Shown: positions 1-9,250 of the stretch, piece by piece
How positions within the stretch are numbered: the stretch's first letter is position 1
How the letters are laid out: each line of letters opens with the position of its first letter
From: Lautropia sp.
GTDB lineage: Bacteria; Pseudomonadota; Gammaproteobacteria; Burkholderiales; Burkholderiaceae_E
Assembly: GCA_030530775.1 (NCBI GenBank)
Contig: JAUMUG010000001.1
Coordinates: 613,840-677,839 of the forward strand
Length of the DNA stretch: 64,000 nt
Direction: 5' to 3'
Position numbers and translations under genes: made by a program
The notes under the pieces: model-generated
The model's input: the letters and a program-made list of their open reading frames with translations, nothing else
Database searches by the model: none
Told to the model about the DNA's origin: nothing

Positions 1-565
1 CATGGAGGGGGAGAGATTGCAGCAGGCGGGCGGGAGGTCGGGATCAGGACTTACGTCGCAGCAGTCGCGAACGCGGACACCGCCTGGCGGCATGCATGCG
101 CCCGATTGGCAGCCGCTGACAGGGCTCGGGTCGAAAGTGTGTCATACGCCGGCGATCGCCGCCGCCCGTAATCTGTCCACACTCCGAGTGACGGAGCGGG
201 TCGATGCGCCCCGGAACTCATGTCGATATTTTGTGCTGGTGCAGCAGACGGGAGTGTAGGGGCCGATGGGAGGCCGATGCCAGCGGTCTGTTGGTCGCAG
301 GCGACAGCGGAGCTCGTCGTTTTCGTGTCATCGTCAAACAGCCCGTTCACCACCGGGCTCGTTCCCTACCGGCATGGTCGTCCTTGCCACATCGGTCGAC
401 GCCGGGAGCGGGCCGGTCGTCGATCCCCGGGCCGAGGTGCCGGGTGTGATGCGTGCCCGGGTAGAGCGGCGCGGCATGGCGTGCATTGGGAGGTGCCATG
501 CGGGTGGGGGCGTCATTCGCGTACACGCCATCCGTGATTAGGATGCTCGGGCGCTTGGCGGATGA
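1..565. other. Left-edge region with no recognisable gene
   Basis: Several short overlapping reading frames exist on both strands, but none has a ribosome-binding site, a recognisable domain or residue usage like the neighbouring genes. They look like open frames caused by high GC content. I see no tRNA, clear terminator or repeat here. It is probably intergenic sequence downstream of creA, which ends at 566 on the minus strand. Confidence 0.5.
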
Positions 566-1078
566 TCAGCGCTTGACCGGTATCGGGGTGGAAGGGTCGA
601 TGGGGACGGCCGACACGCTGTTCTTGGGGGAGCCGTCGATGAGCTTGTCTGAGTAGGTCAGATAGACCAGCGTGTTGCGGTCGGTGTCGATCATGCGCAC
701 GACGCGTAGACGCTTGAACAGAATCGACAGGCGTTCACTGAAGACATCCTGTTTTTTGGGCAGGGGCTTGGGAAAGCCGACCGGGCCGACCCGATGGCAG
801 GAAATCGAGGCTTCGGCCTTGTCCTCGGCGAGGCCCAGCTGGCCTTTCAGGCCACCGGTTCGGGCACGTGACACGTAGCAAGTGACGCCTTCCACGCCGG
901 GATCGTCATAGGCTTCGACGATGATGTCGTCGTCGCGGGTCAGCAGTTTGAACACCGTATCGACGGTGCCGATGGTGCGATCTTTGGCGAGCGCCTGCGG
1001 CGCGTGAAAGCCGGCGAGGCTGGTGCACAGCAGGATGGTGGCCAGGGGAAGGATGGTTTTCGATATCGGGAATCTCAT
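566..1078 (-). CDS. creA: CreA family periplasmic protein
   Basis: A 170-residue protein of the CreA family, a widespread proteobacterial exported protein with no established biochemical role. The ATG at 1078 is preferred over upstream starts because it gives a proper signal peptide: a basic start (MRFPISK), a hydrophobic core and a cleavage site near APQALA-KD. The mature part has the family pattern, including DDPGVEGVTCYVSRA with a conserved Cys, GLAEDKAEASISC with a second Cys that may pair with it, and the DTDRNTLVYLTYSDK segment near the C terminus. Length is normal for the family. It lies 222 bp downstream of gcvT on the same strand, with a strong hairpin between them, so shared transcription is possible but not shown. 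Confidence 0.9.
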   Translation of the reverse strand: MRFPISKTILPLATILLCTSLAGFHAPQALAKDRTIGTVDTVFKLLTRDDDIIVEAYDDPGVEGVTCYVSRARTGGLKGQLGLAEDKAEASISCHRVGPVGFPKPLPKKQDVFSERLSILFKRLRVVRMIDTDRNTLVYLTYSDKLIDGSPKNSVSAVPIDPSTPIPVKR

Positions 1079-1206
1079 GCTGAGTCCATGGGTTGTTCGA
1101 AAGAGGCGGGCGTCTGTGTCGCGGCAGCGTTCGGCCCGCCCGTGGGGCCGTGGTCGCATCCTGCGCCCACCCGTTTTTGCCGGCAGGCACGATGGGCCAC
1201 GGTGGG

Positions 1207-1225
1207 CCGGGGGCTGCGCCCCCGG
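1207..1225. other. Strong GC hairpin between gcvT and creA
   Basis: A perfect 8-bp inverted repeat (CCGGGGGC / GCCCCCGG) with a 3-nt loop lies 76-94 nt downstream of the gcvT stop. No U-tract follows on either strand, so it does not qualify as a standard intrinsic terminator. It may protect the gcv mRNA 3' end or act with Rho. Confidence 0.4.
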
Positions 1226-1300
1226 TGCGTGTGTCTGCCGTGTATGCCTCTGCTGCTTCTGCCCGTCTGGTCCGGGCTGGCGTCGATCATCGGCGGTACG

Positions 1301-2422
1301 TCAGCGCTTGTAGCGCTTGGGCACGAAGGGCAGTGGGCAGGGCTGTACGGGAATCAGTTTATCGCGGACCTTGGCCAGCAGGGTGCTGTCCTCCCCGGTC
1401 ACGGTGGTCGGCAGCAGGGCCAGCATGATCGGTTTGCCCAAGGTGGGCGAGACCGTACCGCTGGTGACTTCGCCGAGGACTTCACCTTGCTCGTCGACGA
1501 TGGGGGCATGGGCGCGGATCGGTATATTGCTGTCCGAGATCAGACCGATCAGCCGGCGCGGGGCACCGTGGCCGATCTGTGAAAGCACGATGTCTGCGCC
1601 TGGGAAACCGGCGATCTTGTTGCCGTCGATGCGTCTGCTGCGGGCGATGGCAAAGCTCAGGCCGGCCTCGACCGGAGAGATGTCGGCATCGATGTCGTTG
1701 CCGTGCAGGGGTAGGCCGGCTTCCAGCCGTAGCGTGTCGCGGGCGCCCAGACCCACCGGGGTCACCCGTGGGTCGGTCAGCAGCTGACGCACCACCATTT
1801 CGGCCGCGGCACTCGGAATCGAGATTTCATAGCCGTCCTCGCCGGTGTAGCCCGAGCGGGTGGCAAAGCAGGGTACGCCCAGCAGTTCGAGCGAGTCCGA
1901 TTCCATGAAGCAGGGCGATCCGGCCCTGGGATCGAGTCCGGTCAGCACGGCTTCCGCCGCGGGGCCTTGCAGTGCGATCAGGGCGGCATCGATCCAGCCG
2001 AATGTCAGTTGGGGGCAGCGTGTGATGAACAAGTGCAGGTCGTGATCGCGGTTGCCGGCATTGGCGATGATGCGCACTTCGCTGCCCAGGTTGATCACCA
2101 TCAGATCGTCTTCGATACCGCCGTGCTCGTTCAGCAGCACCGTATAGCGCTGCCTGCCGACGGGCCAGTTGGCGAAATCGATGGGCAGGCAGGCCTCGAG
2201 CTGGGTCTGCAGGGTCTCGATGCGGCCATCCCGGGGCTGTACCAGCAGTTGACCCATGTGCGAGACATCGAACAGGCCGCAGGAGCGCCGGGTCGCCAGG
2301 TGTTCGGCCTTCAGACCACTGTACTGGATCGGCATGTCGTAGCCGGCAAAGCCGGCCATCCGTGCCCCCAATTCCCGATGCAGGGCATCCAGAGGCACGT
2401 GTTTCAGGGGTTCTGCAGACAT
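1301..2422 (-). CDS. gcvT: Glycine cleavage system T protein (aminomethyltransferase)
   Basis: This 373-residue protein transfers the methylene group from aminomethyl-lipoyl GcvH to tetrahydrofolate and releases ammonia. The chosen ATG at 2422 gives MSAEPLKHVPLDALHREL, matching the family N terminus; the upstream open frame is GC-rich extension without homology. Visible family signatures are FAGYDMPIQYSG, GLFDVSHMGQ, the folate-pocket region around GYTGEDGYEISIP, and ARDTLRLEAGLPLHGNDI, followed by the C-terminal barrel ending in PLPFVPKRYKR. It is the last gene of the minus-strand gcvH-gcvP-gcvT cluster, 163 bp after gcvP, so the three are probably co-expressed. Confidence 0.96.
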   Translation of the reverse strand: MSAEPLKHVPLDALHRELGARMAGFAGYDMPIQYSGLKAEHLATRRSCGLFDVSHMGQLLVQPRDGRIETLQTQLEACLPIDFANWPVGRQRYTVLLNEHGGIEDDLMVINLGSEVRIIANAGNRDHDLHLFITRCPQLTFGWIDAALIALQGPAAEAVLTGLDPRAGSPCFMESDSLELLGVPCFATRSGYTGEDGYEISIPSAAAEMVVRQLLTDPRVTPVGLGARDTLRLEAGLPLHGNDIDADISPVEAGLSFAIARSRRIDGNKIAGFPGADIVLSQIGHGAPRRLIGLISDSNIPIRAHAPIVDEQGEVLGEVTSGTVSPTLGKPIMLALLPTTVTGEDSTLLAKVRDKLIPVQPCPLPFVPKRYKR

Positions 2423-2585
2423 GGGTCGAGTCTCCTCGCGGGGGGCCGCGCTCCGCCGGCCCGTGGGGCGGGCGAGGCGACGGCAGGGGGTAAACGGAAT
2501 GACGATCGGATCGAGCCGATCCAATCGCTTCGGGCTCACTTCACGGCTGATCCGTCGATGTTCATGACCGATCGGTACGTGGTGT

Positions 2586-5522
2586 TCACAGATAATCCGA
2601 CAACGGTGGGCAGCTGCAGACCGGGTTGCGGTCGCCGGCGGTATTGTCCACCCGTTTGACCGAAGGCCAGGCCTTGGCCACTCGCAGCCAGGGCAGCGGG
2701 TAGGCAGCCTGTTCCCGGCTGTAGGGATGCGTCCACTCGCCGGCCAGCTCGGTGGCGGTGTGTGGTGCATTCTTCAGCGGGTTGTCGTCGGCGGGCAGGC
2801 GGCCGGCCTCGATGTCGGCGATCTCCTGCCGGATGGCGATCATGGCATCGCAGAAACGGTCCAGCTCGCCCCGGCTCTCAGATTCGGTGGGCTCGACCAT
2901 CAACGTGTCGGGTACCGGGAAGGACAGGGTCGGTGCATGGAAGCCATAGTCCATCAGTCGCTTGGCGACGTCTTCGGCCGTTACGCCGTAGCGGTTCTTG
3001 AAGTGGCGCAGATCCAGAATGCACTCGTGGGCGACCCGACCGTTCTCGCCGGTGTAGAGCACTTCATAGTGACCTTTCAGTCGGCTGGCGATGTAGTTGG
3101 CGTTGAGAATGGCGACCGCAGTGGCGCGGCGGATACCGGCCGAGCCCATCATCCGGATGTACATCCAAGAGATCGGGGTGATCAGCGCGCTGCCGAAGGC
3201 GGCGGCCGAGACGGTGCTGGGTTGGCGCACGTCGGCTGCCTGCCGGGTGTCGGCGCTGGGCGCGGCCGGCAGATAGGGCACCAGATGGGCGGCCACTGCG
3301 ATCGGGCCCATGCCCGGACCTCCGCCGCCATGCGGGATGCAGAAGGTCTTGTGCAGATTCAGATGGCAGACGTCGGCGCCGATGTCGCCGGGTTTGGTCA
3401 ATCCGGCCTGGGCATTCATGTTGGCACCGTCCATATAAACCTGGCCGCCGGCGTCATGCACCTTGGTACAGATGTCTCGGATCGAGGCCTCGAATACACC
3501 ATGGGTGGAGGGGTAGGTGATCATCAGTGCCGCCAGCCGGTCGCGATGGGTGGCGATCTTCTGGTCGAGGTCGGCCATGTCGACGTTGCCCAGGCTGTCG
3601 CAGGCGATCACCACGATCTTCAGGCCGATCAGTTGGGCCGAAGCGGGATTGGTGCCGTGGGCCGAGGCCGGGATCAAGCAGACATCACGCTCGCCCTGGC
3701 CTTGCGCCATCTGATATCGGCGGATGGCTTGCAGGCCGGCATATTCGCCCTGCGCACCCGAGTTGGGCTGGAAGGAGACGCCGGCAAAGCCGGTGATGTC
3801 GGCCAGCCAGGCACCCAGCTGGGCCAGCATGTCGCGGTAGCCGGTGGTCTGGCTGTCGGGGGCCAGCGGGTGGATGGCGGCAAACTCTGGCCAGCCGATC
3901 GGCGCCATTTCGGCCGCCGCGTTCAGCTTCATGGTGCACGAGCCGAGCGGAATCATCGAGTGCACCAGCGAAATGTCGCGATTCTCCAGCCGCTTCAAAT
4001 AGCGGACGAATTCGGTCTCGCTGCGGTAGCGGTGAAAGACTTCGTGGCTCAGAACCGAATCCTCGCGCCGCAGGCTCGCAGGCAGCGGCAGATCGTCGCC
4101 TCCGGTGGGTAGTGTGCCGGCCAGCCGGTTCAGCGTGTCCAGGTCGGTCGGTCGGCCCGTGATGACCTGGTACAGATCGGCCACATCCTGCAGGCCGACC
4201 GTTTCGTCCAGTGCCACCAGCAGACGTTTGTCGTCGAGACGGCGCAGGTTGATGCGATGATCTCCGGCACGGGCCACCGCCCGATCGGCAGCACCGGTAT
4301 CCGGGAAGGGGTAGACGAGCGTGTCGAACCAGTTTGGATGTTGCGGTGCCGGACCATCGGCGGTCTGCACGCTGGCCGCCAGCAGCCGGGCCATGCCATG
4401 TGTGCGCAGGGCGATCTGCTTCAGGCCTTCGGGGCCGTGATAGACCGCGTAGAAGGCCGACATGTTGGCCAGCAGGGCCTGCGCAGTACAGATGTTGCTG
4501 GTGGCCTTGTCGCGGCGGATGTGCTGCTCACGGGTCTGTAGCGCCATCCGGTACGCGGTCTGGCCGGCGGCATCCTTGCTGACACCGATCAGCCGCCCCG
4601 GCATCATCCGGATCAGCTTGTGACGGGTGGCCATGAAGCCGGCATGTGGGCCGCCGAAACCGAGCGGAATGCCGAAGCGCTGGGCCGAACCGATGACCAC
4701 ATCGGCTCCCTGGGAGCCCGGCGATTTCAGCAGCAGCGCGGCCAGCAGGTCGGTGCCGACGCAGACTTTGACACCGCTGGCCTGCAGCCCGGCAATGGTT
4801 TCGGTGTAATCATGCAGACGCCCTTCGGTATCGGGGCTTTGCAGATGAGCGCCGTAGATGGTGCTGGCATCCAGCGCATCCAGCGAGCCGACCTTCACTT
4901 CGATGCCCTGCCAGTACGCGCGGGTACGGATGACCTCGATCACCTGGGGGTGCGTGCCGGCTTCGACGAAGTAGGCGCCGGCCTTGCCGGGGTTGGCGCG
5001 GCGCAGCATCGTCATCGCCTCGGCCGCGGCAGTGGCCTCGTCCAGCAGTGAGGCATTGGCCACTTCCAGTCCGCTCAGGTCGATGATCATCTGCTGGAAG
5101 ACCATCAGCGCTTCGAGCCGTCCCTGCGAGATTTCAGCCTGATAGGGGGTGTAGGCGGTGTACCAGCCGGGGTTTTCCAGGACGTTGCGGCGGATCGGTT
5201 CGGGCGTCAGCGTATTGTGATACCCGCAGCCCAGATAGCTGCGCCAGACCTGATTGCGGTGGGCCAGCGTCCGCAGCTCCGCCAGGGCCGCGGCTTCGGT
5301 ACGGCCGGCGCCAATCGACAGGGTCGGCGTCTGTCCAGGATCCAGCAGGATATTGGCCGGGACGGTTTCCTGGACGAGTGCGTCCAGCGAGCTGCAGCCG
5401 ATCTGCGCCAGCATGGCGGCTTCCTCGGAGGCCGAGGCGGGGCCGATGTGACGCTGCAGAAATTCGTGCTGATCCTGTCCGAGCAGGTCGGCCAGCGTGG
5501 CCGAGAGAGTCCGATCCGCCAT
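2586..5522 (-). CDS. gcvP: Glycine dehydrogenase (decarboxylating), P protein
   Basis: The 978-residue PLP enzyme decarboxylates glycine and passes the aminomethyl group to the lipoyl arm of GcvH. It is the fused, homodimeric form, containing both halves found as GcvPA and GcvPB in other bacteria. The N-terminal half begins MADRTLSATLADLLG and includes QRHIGPAS. In the C-terminal half the PLP lysine is about residue 725 in HLNLHKTFCIPHGGGGPG, followed by the glycine-rich loop. The ATG at 5522 lies 7 nt after the gcvH stop, which indicates translational coupling. The last ~25 residues after the conserved YPLPWLRVAKAWPSVKRVDN are a normal family tail. Confidence 0.97.
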   Translation of the reverse strand: MADRTLSATLADLLGQDQHEFLQRHIGPASASEEAAMLAQIGCSSLDALVQETVPANILLDPGQTPTLSIGAGRTEAAALAELRTLAHRNQVWRSYLGCGYHNTLTPEPIRRNVLENPGWYTAYTPYQAEISQGRLEALMVFQQMIIDLSGLEVANASLLDEATAAAEAMTMLRRANPGKAGAYFVEAGTHPQVIEVIRTRAYWQGIEVKVGSLDALDASTIYGAHLQSPDTEGRLHDYTETIAGLQASGVKVCVGTDLLAALLLKSPGSQGADVVIGSAQRFGIPLGFGGPHAGFMATRHKLIRMMPGRLIGVSKDAAGQTAYRMALQTREQHIRRDKATSNICTAQALLANMSAFYAVYHGPEGLKQIALRTHGMARLLAASVQTADGPAPQHPNWFDTLVYPFPDTGAADRAVARAGDHRINLRRLDDKRLLVALDETVGLQDVADLYQVITGRPTDLDTLNRLAGTLPTGGDDLPLPASLRREDSVLSHEVFHRYRSETEFVRYLKRLENRDISLVHSMIPLGSCTMKLNAAAEMAPIGWPEFAAIHPLAPDSQTTGYRDMLAQLGAWLADITGFAGVSFQPNSGAQGEYAGLQAIRRYQMAQGQGERDVCLIPASAHGTNPASAQLIGLKIVVIACDSLGNVDMADLDQKIATHRDRLAALMITYPSTHGVFEASIRDICTKVHDAGGQVYMDGANMNAQAGLTKPGDIGADVCHLNLHKTFCIPHGGGGPGMGPIAVAAHLVPYLPAAPSADTRQAADVRQPSTVSAAAFGSALITPISWMYIRMMGSAGIRRATAVAILNANYIASRLKGHYEVLYTGENGRVAHECILDLRHFKNRYGVTAEDVAKRLMDYGFHAPTLSFPVPDTLMVEPTESESRGELDRFCDAMIAIRQEIADIEAGRLPADDNPLKNAPHTATELAGEWTHPYSREQAAYPLPWLRVAKAWPSVKRVDNTAGDRNPVCSCPPLSDYL

Positions 5523-5529
5523 GTCGTCG

Positions 5530-5919
5530 TCAGTCCTTGATTGCCTGTTGATAGTCGTCGGCCGACAGCAGCTGGTCGAAGTCCGCCGGGTTGGCCGGCT
5601 TGATGCGGAACAGCCAGCCACCTTCGAAAGGCTGCTCATTGACCAGTTCGGGGGTGTCCGTCAGAGTCTCGTTGTTGGCGATGATCTCTCCATCCATCGG
5701 CGCATAGACGTCCGAGGCGGCCTTGGTGGACTCGACCACACAGCAGGCTTCCTGTGCCGTGACCCGGCGGCCCACTTCGGGCAGTTCGACATAGACCAGA
5801 TCACCCAGTTCGGCCTGAGCATGGTCGGTGATTCCGACGGTCAGGGTGCCATCTTCTTCGCGGCGCAACCATTCGTGAAATTCGGTGTACTTGAGATTGC
5901 TGGGAACAGACACGTGCAT
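5530..5919 (-). CDS. gcvH: Glycine cleavage system H protein (lipoyl carrier)
   Basis: A 129-residue lipoyl carrier that shuttles the aminomethyl group between GcvP, GcvT and lipoamide dehydrogenase. The lipoylated lysine is K66 in VESTKAASD, placed after the usual [12 protein letters not shown] segment. The N terminus [10 protein letters not shown] and the C-terminal DDYQQAIKD are typical. A GGAGG-type Shine-Dalgarno sits just upstream of the ATG at 5919. It is the first gene of the gcv operon here, with gcvP following after 7 nt. Lipoamide dehydrogenase (L protein) is not in the window, as is usual since it is shared with other complexes. Confidence 0.97.
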   Translation of the reverse strand: MHVSVPSNLKYTEFHEWLRREEDGTLTVGITDHAQAELGDLVYVELPEVGRRVTAQEACCVVESTKAASDVYAPMDGEIIANNETLTDTPELVNEQPFEGGWLFRIKPANPADFDQLLSADDYQQAIKD

Positions 5920-5975
5920 CCTCCTGAGTTGAATGGAACTGAACTGAACATATCGAGCAGGTTAACAGCAGTGGG

Positions 5976-6006
5976 CCGGTTTTAGAACTGCTCGAGGTCA
6001 AATGTC
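5976..6006 (-). promoter_or_regulatory. Candidate promoter for gcvH-gcvP-gcvT
   Basis: On the minus strand, a perfect -35 hexamer TTGACA is followed after about 18 nt by TAAAAC as a weak -10, ending about 60 nt upstream of the gcvH start. It is the best sigma-70-like match in the upstream region. I found no glycine-riboswitch signature such as the conserved CTCTCAGG element between 5920 and 6400. Confidence 0.4.
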
Positions 6007-6190
6007 AACCCAAAGTACGAATGTTTCGATGCGTCGGGTGTTTTGTGAGGCGCGTGCCGCAAGGTCGCCTGGTCCTGCGGCGTGGCGCCGGACGGCCGGG
6101 GCCGATCAGTCCGTGACGGGGTATTCGACCCCTCCCCGGCACCTGCGGTGGCCTCATTGGCGGATTTGATGGCAGCTGCCGTACCCGGGT

Positions 6191-6220
6191 CAATCAAGTC
6201 GCTCCGAGGCTGCTATAGAA
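6191..6220 (+). promoter_or_regulatory. Candidate extended -10 promoter for glcDEF
   Basis: TGCTATAGAAT at 6211-6221 resembles an extended -10 element (TGnTATAAT-like). The matching -35 position is poor (TCAATC-like), as tolerated by extended -10 promoters. It would give a 5' leader of roughly 180 nt to the first possible glcD start. Confidence 0.35.
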
Positions 6221-6404
6221 TCATGGCGCTGTCGGCGATGAAGGTTCGGTTGCGGTTCCGGCTGATCTGGGCGAGCTCTGTCCACGGGCGGCCCAATGAA
6301 GGCCCGCGCAGCCCTCATGGCCCGGAAGAATCGAGAGGGGACTGCCGTCGCAAGGGCTGGCTGCCGTCAGTGTCCCGATCGTCACTCACGATGATGAGAA
6401 ACGG

Positions 6405-7964
6405 ATGACTGCGAAGCATGTCACGGAACCGCTGCCCCGCCTGCAGGAGGGGCCGCAGCCTTTTCAGAATACGGCGGAGACCATGCCGGCCGAGCGTTTG
6501 CAGCAACTGATCGCGGCCCTGCAGAAAATTCTGCCGGTCGGTTCGTTGCTGTATCGCGATGAGGATTTGCGTCCTTATGAATGCGACGGCCTGACGGCCT
6601 ATCGTCAGATGCCACCCGTGGTGGCGATGCCCGACACCGAAGCACAGGTGGTGGAAATCATCAAGTTGTGCCGATCGCTGAACGTGCCCCTGGTGCCGCG
6701 CGGTGCCGGTACCGGGCTGACCGGTAGCGCCATGCCCCACGCGGGTGGACTGATGCTGTCGATGGTGCGCTTCAACAGAATCCTGGCGCTGGACGTGCAT
6801 TCGCGCACGGCGCGGGTGCAGCCGGGGGTGCGCAATCTGGCCATTTCCGAGGCAGCTGCGCCACATGGCCTGTTCTATGCACCCGACCCGTCTTCGCAGC
6901 TCGCTTGCACCATCGGTGGCAACGTCAGCGAAAACTCCGGTGGGGTGCATTGCCTCAAATACGGGCTGACGGTGCACAACGTGCTGTCCATCAGAGCCGT
7001 GACCATCGACGGTGAGTTCGTCACCTTCGGTGCGCCGATCGTGGCCGGTGGCGCTGCGCTGGACGTGCCGGGGCTGGATCTGCTCGGTGTCAGCATCGGC
7101 TCCGAGGGCATGCTGGCGGTGGTGACCGAAGTGGTGGTGAAGCTGCTGCCCACGCCGAAGGTGGCGCAGGTGATCATGGCCTCTTTCGATGATGTCGAGA
7201 CCGCCGGCAACGCGGTGGCTGCAGTCATCGCGGCCGGGCTGATCCCGGCCGGTATGGAGATGATGGACCAACAGGCGGCACAGGCGGTCGAGCCGTTCGT
7301 GGAGGCCGGCTACGATTTGCAGGCCGCTGCCATCTTGTTGCTCGAGTCCGATGGCACGCAGGAAGAGGTGGCCGAAGAGATCGCCGATATGGAAGCCGTG
7401 CTGCGCAAGGCCGGCGCCACCCGGCTGCAGGTCTCCTCGTCAGAGGCCGAGCGGATGCGTTTCTGGTCGGGGCGCAAGAATGCCTTTCCGGCGGCGGGGC
7501 GCATCTCGGCCGACTATTACTGTATGGACGGCACCATTCCCAAGCGCATGCTGGGCCGGATGCTGCGGGCCATTGCCGAGATGGAACGTAAGTATGGGCT
7601 GCGCTGCATGAACGTTTTTCATGCCGGTGATGGCAATTTACACCCGTTGATCCTGTTCGACAGTGCCATCCCGGGTGAATGGGAGCGCGCCGAACTTTTC
7701 GGCGCCGAAATCCTGGAGCTCTGCGTCGAGCTGGGCGGCACCATAACCGGCGAGCACGGTGTGGGCATCGAAAAGATCAATTCGATGTGTGTGCAGTTCT
7801 CCGAAACCGAGCGGGCGGTCTTCTTTGCGGTCAAACGGGCTTTCGATCCGGCGGGGCTTTTGAATCCCGGCAAAGCGCTGCCGACCCTGCACCGCTGTGC
7901 CGAATACGGGCGCATGCATGTGCAGCATGGCCGTCTCAAGTTTCCTGAACTACCTCGTTTCTGA
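6405..7964 (+). CDS. glcD: Glycolate oxidase subunit GlcD (FAD-binding)
   Basis: A FAD-linked oxidase of the PCMH/VAO type, about 519 residues from the ATG at 6405. An alternative ATG at 6483, preceded by a purine-rich GGCGGAGA, would give 493 residues, closer to typical GlcD (~499). The FAD-binding domain has the motifs VPRGAGTGLTG and GGNVSENSGGVHCLKYG. The C-terminal FAD-oxidase domain carries NVFHAGDGNLHPLI and GTITGEHGVGIEK and ends with FDPAGLLNPGKALP. It acts with GlcE and GlcF at the inner membrane to oxidise glycolate to glyoxylate. The three genes are tightly packed (gaps of 17 and 15 nt) and form one operon. No glcC-like regulator gene is adjacent. Confidence 0.95.
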   Translation: MTAKHVTEPLPRLQEGPQPFQNTAETMPAERLQQLIAALQKILPVGSLLYRDEDLRPYECDGLTAYRQMPPVVAMPDTEAQVVEIIKLCRSLNVPLVPRGAGTGLTGSAMPHAGGLMLSMVRFNRILALDVHSRTARVQPGVRNLAISEAAAPHGLFYAPDPSSQLACTIGGNVSENSGGVHCLKYGLTVHNVLSIRAVTIDGEFVTFGAPIVAGGAALDVPGLDLLGVSIGSEGMLAVVTEVVVKLLPTPKVAQVIMASFDDVETAGNAVAAVIAAGLIPAGMEMMDQQAAQAVEPFVEAGYDLQAAAILLLESDGTQEEVAEEIADMEAVLRKAGATRLQVSSSEAERMRFWSGRKNAFPAAGRISADYYCMDGTIPKRMLGRMLRAIAEMERKYGLRCMNVFHAGDGNLHPLILFDSAIPGEWERAELFGAEILELCVELGGTITGEHGVGIEKINSMCVQFSETERAVFFAVKRAFDPAGLLNPGKALPTLHRCAEYGRMHVQHGRLKFPELPRF

Positions 7965-7981
7965 GACAGGAGTCCGCTGAC

Positions 7982-9235
7982 ATGTCTTCTCAACAAGGAA
8001 ACAGGGAGCCCCGCGCCCGGACGGGGAGTGTGCCGCCGGCCGACGACCTGCGGCTGCCTGGCGGGATAACGTCCGTGGGGGCCGATCCGGATGGTTCCGG
8101 AACACCCGCGGTCGATCTGTCGATGGATGAGGCGGCCGCGCACGAGATGCTGGCCAGGATGCGCAACCAGCTGGGCCGCTCCTATCGTGCCGGCCGCCCG
8201 ATTCGCCTGCGGGGCGGCGACACCCATCGTTTCTATGGCAATCCCTGGCCGGAACGATGCGATGATGGGGTGATGCTCGACTGTCGGCTCTACCGTGGTG
8301 TGGTGCACTACGATCCTTCCGAGCTGGTGGTGACAGTGCGCTGTGGTACGCCGCTGGCGGAGTTGGAGGCGGTCCTGGCCCGGGAAGGGCAGTGTCTGCC
8401 GTTCGAGCCGCCGCATTTCGCCCCCGGGGGAACCGTGGGCGGTATGGTCGCCACCGGCCTTTCCGGGCCCCGCCGGCTGTCGATGGGTGCGGTGCGCGAC
8501 TTCGTTCTGGGCACTGTGCTGGTGTCGCCGGGCGGCGAGGTGATGCGCTTCGGTGGCGAGGTGATGAAGAACGTGGCCGGCTATGACGTATCGCGTCTGC
8601 TGGTCGGCTCGATGGGTGTGCTGGGGATGATCGCGGAGGTGTCTCTGAAAGTGCTGCCACAGCCCAAGGCCGATCAGACCCTGGTGCTGGACATGACCGA
8701 GGTCGAGGCCATCCGACGCTGCAACCAGTGGGGTGGGCTGCCCCTGCCGTTGGCAGCCACGCTCTGGCACGAAGGGCGGCTGTGGGTGCGGCTGTGTGGC
8801 GCCGAGCAGGCGGTCGAATCGGCGGTCCGCCAACTGGGCGGCGAATTGCTCCCGGTCGACGAGGCTGCGGCTCTGTGGTTGTCGATCCGCAATCAGCGGC
8901 ATGCTCATTTCTGGCAACCGGGTCCGCTGTGGCGGTTGTCGGTGCCGGCCACGGTCGAGGTGCTGGGGCTGCCCGGCTCGGTGCTGACCGAATGGGGTGG
9001 CGCCTTGCGTTGGTATGTGCCGCCGGTGGAACGGATGCCTTCGGCCGACGTGGTGCGTGAAGCGGTCGAGCGGGTCGGTGGTACCGCGACGCTGTTCCGG
9101 GCCGACGAAGCGCATGCGGCCGTGGCCCGCTTTCATCCGCTCGCTCCGGCCAACCGGCAGATTCAGCAGCGACTGAAGCAAGTTTTCGATCCGGCCGGCC
9201 TGATCAATCCGGGTCGCCTCTACGATTGGCTCTGA
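7982..9235 (+). CDS. glcE: Glycolate oxidase subunit GlcE (FAD-binding)
   Basis: A second FAD-binding subunit of glycolate oxidase, 417 residues, with the PCMH-type FAD domain but a shorter C-terminal part than GlcD, as usual for GlcE. Characteristic segments are RPIRLRGGDTHRFYG, PHFAPGGTVGGMVATGLSGP and FGGEVMKNVAGYDVSRLLVGSMG, and the end FDPAGLINPGRLY matches GlcE family C termini. The first ~45 residues (after MSSQQGNREPRARTG) are an N-terminal extension rich in Gly, Pro and Asp compared with E. coli GlcE. An internal start closer to the FAD domain is conceivable, but the ATG at 7982 follows glcD closely with an acceptable ribosome-binding site. Confidence 0.94.
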   Translation: MSSQQGNREPRARTGSVPPADDLRLPGGITSVGADPDGSGTPAVDLSMDEAAAHEMLARMRNQLGRSYRAGRPIRLRGGDTHRFYGNPWPERCDDGVMLDCRLYRGVVHYDPSELVVTVRCGTPLAELEAVLAREGQCLPFEPPHFAPGGTVGGMVATGLSGPRRLSMGAVRDFVLGTVLVSPGGEVMRFGGEVMKNVAGYDVSRLLVGSMGVLGMIAEVSLKVLPQPKADQTLVLDMTEVEAIRRCNQWGGLPLPLAATLWHEGRLWVRLCGAEQAVESAVRQLGGELLPVDEAAALWLSIRNQRHAHFWQPGPLWRLSVPATVEVLGLPGSVLTEWGGALRWYVPPVERMPSADVVREAVERVGGTATLFRADEAHAAVARFHPLAPANRQIQQRLKQVFDPAGLINPGRLYDWL

Positions 9236-9250
9236 TTCCGCACAAAGAAC

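Noticed and set aside
5920..6400. Possible glycine riboswitch upstream of gcvH
   Set aside because: None of the conserved aptamer segments was found by eye on either strand. A covariance-model search would be decisive.
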